A stretch of 64,000 nucleotides of DNA. Origin: Sisyra terminalis. Its lineage: Eukaryota > Arthropoda > Insecta > Neuroptera > Sisyridae. The notes beneath the pieces were generated by a model. It searched no databases and was not told the DNA's origin. It saw nothing but the letters and a program-made list of their open reading frames with translations. The stretch is taken from the NCBI GenBank assembly GCA_958496175.1, contig OY292279.1:5518001-5582000 (forward strand). Reading direction: 5' to 3'. The translations under genes and the position numbers were made by a program. How positions within the stretch are numbered: position 1 is the first letter of the stretch; every line of letters starts with the position of its first letter. Shown in pieces: positions 58,630-64,000 of the stretch.

Positions 58630-60394
58630 TAGGGTGTCCATTATTTCCCAAATTGATTTTTTCTAGAGCGATTGCCCCCTGAATTTTTAGTTTAAAATAC
58701 AAAAAAAAAAATATCCAATACAATTAAGCTCTTAATTTTTTGATTAAACCGTGCCGGAATCATGTTACTTTTACCATTTATATAACATGGGATTATTTGA
58801 CTTTTTACTTTTAATTTTTTTTTTTCAGAAACAAATATATAAAAAGATTTAAAGTTAAATTATTCTGACGTAAAATTTAATGCTCTACAAAAAAGGTTTC
58901 TTATAAATTTTCGATTAAATCGCTCCATTAAAAGTTATTCAACATTTAACTTGTTCCTAATATAAATCTTGTAATATTTTCAACTTTTTGCTCATTTTTA
59001 CTATTTTTAACTATAAAATCATTGAAAGAGAAGATACAAATTATTATTATTAGAGCGCCAGTGATTATTTGTGTTAATTTTAAGGCTTGAATTGAAAATT
59101 AAACAAAAAAATCATTTTTTGACAATTAAGGGTGGATCACCGTCAGAACGTAAAAAAAATGACTTTTTTAAAACTGCTGCCATTTTTTTTTTAGAGATAT
59201 TAAAAAACGATCTTTGGCATGTAAAATTTGAAGTTTTGAACTATTTTTTTTTTATTTGCCCCGATATGTCCCCCCTCCCCCTTTTGCAGCGCTTTGAAAA
59301 AGGGTCCTCAAAAATGAGGAGGCAAACGGAAGACAAGTTTTCTCGGAAACCGGAAGTCGGAACATGATTTTCCAAATTATGTAGGTTTTGGTAATGCGTC
59401 TTCTTGGTACTGAACCTCGAAAATCCGAAAAAAGTTGAAAATTCACAAAATGGCGCGACTTTGAAAAAAAAGTTAAAAAAACGACCTTTTTTTGGACCTT
59501 TCCCCCTCTCCCAGTTTGAGAGGGGGAGGTTTGGCCAATTTCAGAGGTTCAGTACCAAGAAGACGTGTTGAACTATAACACTCTCCAGTTTCAAGTCAAT
59601 CCGTCGGATAGTCTCTGAGAAATCTTGTCTCCCAGTTTTAAAAAGTTGATTTCGAGAAAAACGCATTTAAAGTTCTTTTAAGATATCTTTTTATGTTATT
59701 ATCAATTTATTCAATTTTTATCAGTGAAAATACATTAGTCAGCTATTCCAATCCTTTTAACACGTTATTCTTGAATGTTATAAGAAGACATTTATGGAAA
59801 AAAAAAACTATTTTTTTTTTCTGACGGTGATCCACCCTTAAGACAGGTGACATAAGATCCGAATTCGCTATAGTCGTGAAATTCAATTTATCCAGGATAA
59901 ATTTTCGTACTTTAATCAATTTTGTACCTACGAAGTGAAATTCATACTAATTAATGAGACTATCGACAAATTTTTACCATTTCACCTGACGCCATCTATG
60001 AGAAATTTCTTAGAACTTGTAGTCAACAAACTAAATGTTGAATAAATTACAAAATACAAATTAATCAAATTAATTCAAGTGAAATGTTGAATAACTTTTA
60101 ATGGAGTGATTTAATCGAAAATTTATAAGACACCTTTTTTGTAGAACGTTAAATTTTACGTCAGAATAATTTAACCTTAAATCTTTTCATTTATTTGTTT
60201 CTGAGAAAAAAAATTAAAAGTAAAAAGTCAAATAATCCCATGTTATTTGAATGGTAAAAGAAACATGATTCCGGCACGGATTAATCAAGAAATTAAGAGC
60301 TTAATTGAATTGGATATTTTTTTTTGTATCTTAAACTAAAAATTCAGGGGGCGATCGCTGTAAAAAAATCAATTTGGGAAATAACGGACACCCT
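58630..60394. mobile_element. Foldback element, TAGGGTG family, copy with nested insertion
   Basis: Starts TAGGGTGTCCATTATTTCCC and ends with the inverse GGGAAATAACGGACACCCT. Flanked by ACTGCACAT on both sides (58621-58629 and 60395-60403). Both arms match the 25934-27002 copy, including CCGTGCCGGAATCATGTTAC and GCTCTACAAAAAAGGTT. The element at 59129-59837 is inserted between the arms. Confidence 0.88.
59129..59837. mobile_element. TTAA-flanked element nested in the foldback
   Basis: Ends are inverted repeats GGGTGGATCACCGTCAGAA and TTCTGACGGTGATCCACCC. Flanked by TTAA on both sides (59125-59128 and 59838-59841). The uninterrupted host foldback at 26410-26440 has a single TTAA at the matching point. 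TTAA duplication is typical of piggyBac-type insertion, though the GGG start differs from the usual CCC. No transposase; open frames at 59071-59367 (+) and 59252-59446 (-) are by-products. Confidence 0.85.
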
Positions 60395-60404
60395 ACTGCA
60401 CATA

Positions 60405-60690
60405 GTGTAACTGATGAATTGACAAATTCGATAAATAATTTCTTCTTCCTAAAATTTCGTGAATATATTTTTTTTTTCTTAAAAAAATAGTTCAATAAAA
60501 AGCTTCTTTTTGAAAAAAAAAATCACTATTCTAAGAAGAATTGATTTATTCATAACTTTTGTTTTTAAATCCTTTGTTGTCTTCTATATATTTAAAATTT
60601 ATATACTATGCAATGTGCTAACAAATTTTGGTTGCTTATATACCACACTTGAGGTAAAAACCGTAGTTCGGCCCTGGTGTGGTATTTTCG
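60405..60690. other. Unannotated AT-rich stretch
   Basis: Short. No feature recognised; may include LINE 3' flank. Confidence 0.4.
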
Positions 60691-60699
60691 AAACATGTT

Positions 60700-61290
60700 G
60701 AGAGGGCCCAACCAATGTTGGGACTCTCTAAAAATTTGTTAGGAGGTCGCCATGCCAACGTCGTTTCAGCCCAAGGTTTATAAATTACACAGGTTGCCCC
60801 ATTAGAAAAAAAAATATGACGTCATACGAAGAATTTTGAAATTTGAATCAGTCTGAAGATATGTACGAATTTCTTCTGGATACGTCACGTAGCGCATGAG
60901 GCCACCTGTGTATTTTATAAACCTTGGTTTCAGCCTACGTGGAATGTTATCTGGATGGGTTTCAGAGGAATGAATTTGGGCATTAGGGTTAGGATGGTCG
61001 ACTTACTTGGTGTGGAATTTTTGGAGTTAATTTTTAGTGACAAAAAGAAAGTTGAGATCATTGTGTATGATTCGGTTGTTAACATAATAAGGAAAAATTG
61101 ATTTTTCGACGAAGGACTTTTGATTGGAAAGATTGGATAATTTGGATGTTGGATGGTTTTGCAGAGCCCCACAATTCTGCTCCGTAAGCCCAGATAGGTT
61201 GTAGTAGAGTTTTGTAAATGGTCAGTTTAGTTTTTGTATTAACTGAAAATTTAGGTTCTAAAAGTCTACGTAATATATTCATAACTAATG
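60700..61290 (-). pseudogene. Jockey-type LINE fragment, interrupted by a MITE
   Basis: Minus strand from about 61282 encodes ILRRLLEPKFSVNTKTKLTI, YKTLLQPIWAYGAELWGSAK and PSNIQIIQSFQSKVLRRK. After a frameshift it reaches an HPN.. region near 61140, then, beyond the insertion at 60772-60926, LKRRWHGDLL near 60750. This is the complete post-RT C-terminal region of a Jockey-clade ORF2 with frameshifts. The RT core is absent. Confidence 0.85.
60772..60926. mobile_element. 155-bp MITE inside the Jockey fragment
   Basis: The ends are inverted repeats: CAAGGTTTATAAATTACACA and TGTGTATTTTATAAACCTTG. Flanked by an exact 9-bp duplication GTTTCAGCC (60763-60771 and 60927-60935). It splits the coding remnant between the HPN region and LKRR, which confirms the boundaries. 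Confidence 0.9.
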
Positions 61291-61294
61291 TACA

Positions 61295-62160
61295 AAGAAG
61301 AACTATAATTCCTCCTTTTATCAGCCGGTAGTTTTTTTTTTTAAATTTACATTTTCATTGGCTTTACACTTATCAATATTTGAAAATTTTAGTAGGGGTT
61401 GAAAATTTCAGGGCTGAATACTATGACGCATCATATTATCCGAAATTCGATGCGCAATTTGAAATTCCATTAAAAGTTTATTCGAGATTATTTGGTTGGG
61501 AATATTGATAAATATGATGACTGCTGACAATTTTTAATTAAAATTCCGTTGAATGATAGTATTCTGCTCTAACAGTTCCTGGCGACTGTTGTTGCTTATT
61601 TGTAATTTAAATTAAAACGAGAAATGATACATTTAATTGATGTCATATAAAAGCTTAAATGAAAATTGTTGAGTAAGAAGTTTTAATGAAATTTTTAATT
61701 TGTAAAACAGTTAATTGCATTGGAAGTAATTTTTTACATTGATAAGAAAATGTAGAAGAAATAAAAGTGTCACTTTTGGGTTGTTATTTATTTTGGCTAA
61801 ATTAATTAAATAAATTGTAAAGTATGGTTCGTTGGGTGTTTGGAATTTGAAGTGCTTTACTATTTGAATTTTTTAGGAAAGCTAAAGGAAAATTTTAGAC
61901 ATTAACTTTCATAGAAGTTTTGAATTCTAATGATTAGAGTTTTGAAAAAAAAATATTATAAAATTTTAACTAGTAAGATAGTTTGTGGATCAATTTGTTA
62001 ATGAAAAAATCAACGCACAAACGTATTAACCTTATATAAAAAATATTGCTGTTGTAGCTCAGAATGTGTGGGATTTATCATCAATGGTAACTTTTCGTTA
62101 TCTTGGATTATGATTTTCGTTCGAAATATTACAAAGAATAATAATTAAATTGTCGGCAAT
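61295..62160. other. Unannotated AT-rich stretch
   Basis: No feature recognised. Confidence 0.45.
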
Positions 62161-62515
62161 AAGGACGAAGCTTCTTGTGGATATTATTTATTTTATCGTC
62201 AACGTTTCGTCAGTCATTACTGACTTCTTCAGGGCTCTATAATGAAAATACATAACATTTAAAAAATAACAACACATTATTGTCAAAATTACAGTTTATA
62301 AATTATAATTCATAAGTTTTGGTCCATATAACTCTTAGTTAATTAATGTGTAATCTAACCAAAAAAAAATTATTAAACTTCAATAACAGTATTTAAATAC
62401 TAACCAAAATTAAAAATTACTCTACAAATAGCCCTGAAGAAGTCACGAATGAATGATGAAACGTTGGCGATAAATAAATAATATTCTACAAGAAGCTTCG
62501 TCCTCATTGCCCACA
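62160..62515. mobile_element. Penelope-like inverted terminal repeats with hammerhead-like cores
   Basis: Arms 62160-62236 and 62430-62510 are inverted copies (AAGGACGAAGCTTCTTGTGG against ACAAGAAGCTTCGTCCTCAT). Minus strand 62232-62204 has CTGAAGA, A, perfect stem GTCAGT/ACTGAC, GAAAC. Plus strand 62434-62462 has CTGAAGA, A, a weaker stem GTCA/TGAT, GAAAC. There is no RT between. Confidence 0.65.
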
Positions 62516-62619
62516 ATTTAATTAGTATATTTTAAAAAAGACAAGGACTTAAACAACATGGATTACAAAGTATAATTTGTTCAGTATCTGAAGTCATTTG
62601 ATTATTCGATGAATTTTTG

Positions 62620-63085
62620 GTTGTCCAAATAGTCTAAGGAATTCTTTGCTAAAGATCTGCATTTTTCCGAAAAAATGTCTTATCAGATGAAGATTATTTT
62701 CTCGATGATTATGTTAATAAACACGTCTATATGGAGAAGCTAATAAGCCTTTAATTTGTCATTATTTGGTGCGGATTTTGGGTCAACAGAATTATTGGAC
62801 CATTTTTATCCAAAATGTACAAGAAGTTACCATTACCGTAAATGACAATCGTTACCATTTGATTTTTGATTACTTTTATTCCCTAAAATTAAAAAGGATA
62901 TGCCAGGCAATATAAGGTTTCAACAGGATGGTGCTACTTACCACACATCCATTGTTATAATTTTGTTATAGTTTTCGAGAATCGAATAAAAAATCGAATT
63001 AACAGAATTGGAGACTGTAAAATCAGTCATTGAAGCCATTTGAATGAAATCATTTTAAAATCGTTAGTTACAATATTTGTGCTTA
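62620..63085 (+). pseudogene. Mariner/Tc1-like transposase remnant
   Basis: Plus-strand pieces: SDEDYFLDDYVNKHVYMEKL, a stop, IIWCGFWVNRIIGPFL, then VTVNDNRYHLIFDYFY in another frame, then GNIRFQQDGATYHTS, the FQQDGAxxHT block containing a catalytic Asp of the DDE domain. The order and motifs match insect mariner-like transposases of the type with FDEYVNK and WCGxW motifs. It has a stop and at least two frameshifts, and no N-terminal DNA-binding domain or terminal repeats were found. Confidence 0.7.
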
Positions 63086-63334
63086 TCAAGATTAATAATC
63101 TTTATTAACTTTTGATCTATTTTCATTCATCTCTAGAAAATGCATAAAGATATCAACAGTTCACTGATATTCCCCAAGACTAAGTCAAAAAAAAAATCGC
63201 TCCAGCACTAAAAATTTTAGAATTGGTGATAGAAAAGAGCCAGTCAAAAGAAAAATCACGAAAATTATTTTAAACTATACTAGCTTCTTTGAAAGAAATC
63301 AAAATTAACACTGCAAACAAAAGTCAGTTTACTT

Positions 63335-63985
63335 TATTTTAAGGTCAATTTACTTCAATTCTAGAAAATCCATTACACAAATCCATTGAAGATTATTTCG
63401 TAAATACGTATCTAAGCTGATTTAAATTCACATTTTTAAGCAATTCTTGCATTGTATTCTGCTGATTGTCATGCTCCTTTATAATGGCAATAATCGTATC
63501 GAAAAGTTTGACATCAGAAATCAATCTTCTACCAAAAGTGTTATTTGAAAATCCATTTATTTTGCATAATTATTCAGCATTAGAAATTATATCAATCGCA
63601 TCAAACATGGTGATCAATATTTCAGTGGCATGAATAATTTTTGATTTATAACGAGCATGTGATAAATAATAAATAATAGTCACTACATTAGCGCAACAGT
63701 CTACTGTTCTGTTCCATTAACCTAATCACAAACATATCTTCGAATTTCTTCATAGATGTTCGAATTTGGCCTATACTCGATAAAGCAATTATATGTTTTG
63801 CTATTGATATGCCTTGATTGTGTCCTTATTTTTCTAATATTTTTGCGATATCTTACAAACTCAAGGGTTAATTTGTTGTTATTTAATATTTTAGCAAGAT
63901 AATATTTTAATTTAATAATTGATAAGTATCAATTAATAATATTTTAAGGTCAGTTTACCTCAGTTCTGGAAAATCCAATAGACTA
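63335..63985. repeat. ~40-bp direct repeat flanking a coding-like remnant
   Basis: ATTTTAAGGTCAATTTACTT at ~63337 recurs as ATTTTAAGGTCAGTTTACCT at ~63942, each followed by CAxTTCTxGAAAATCCA. Between them the minus strand keeps interrupted open pieces with balanced composition (ATEILITMFDAIDIISNAE; RRLISDVKLFDTIIAIIKEH). I do not recognise the family; it may be a decayed transposase. Confidence 0.4.
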
Positions 63986-64000
63986 GTTTTTTTTTAATTT

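Overview
This is an AT-rich, repeat-dense piece of an insect nuclear genome. The only convincing host gene is a split rhodopsin-family receptor that reads as an insect RYamide / neuropeptide-Y-like receptor. The transposon content (Jockey-type LINEs, Penelope-like elements, Helitron-like elements, hAT and mariner remnants) also fits an insect. I cannot name the order with confidence; a beetle is only a guess. There is no bacterial-style operon, CRISPR array or rRNA.

Host gene. A 5'-UTR exon starts at about 29445 after a good acceptor. The ATG is at 29683, and the first coding exon runs to 30407 with a GTAAGT donor. It encodes the glycosylated N-terminus and TM1-TM4, including the DRY motif. 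After an intron of about 9.7 kb, a second coding exon (40128-40326) carries ECL2, TM5 and most of the third intracellular loop, ending at a GTGAGT donor. The phases match exactly (CG|A = Arg). The TM6-TM7 exons are not visible in the remaining 23.7 kb, so the gene probably continues past the window. Its introns are packed with transposons.

Repeats. (1) A set of long inverted-repeat (foldback) elements at 13.5, 25.9, 27.1, 28.7, 30.8, 37.6, 44.9, 49.0-51.2, 53.0 and 58.6 kb. They differ in their ends but share a colinear series of internal boxes, start TAGACTG or TAGGGTG, and where measurable make 9-10 bp target duplications. (2) Unrelated foldbacks at 0-1.2 and 7.4-8.6 kb. (3) Penelope-like reverse transcriptase debris at 36 kb and many Penelope-type inverted terminal repeats that each carry a hammerhead-like core (CTGANGA, stem, GAAA). 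(4) Helitron-like elements at 1.3, 10.1, 35.2 and 45.4 kb; one is inserted in the Penelope ORF and two carry a tRNA-Arg-like segment. (5) Jockey and other LINE fragments, a hAT miniature element, a 155-bp MITE inside a Jockey copy, a TTAA-flanked element nested in a foldback, and a mariner-like transposase pseudogene. (6) Two local tandem arrays (about 475 bp and about 800 bp units) and a perfect 97-bp-arm hairpin at 37.3 kb.

Most of the points of interest are in the non-coding repeats: the hammerhead-like motifs recurring across several Penelope families, and the modular foldback superfamily, whose transcripts would form long double-stranded RNA, some of them inside the receptor's intron.
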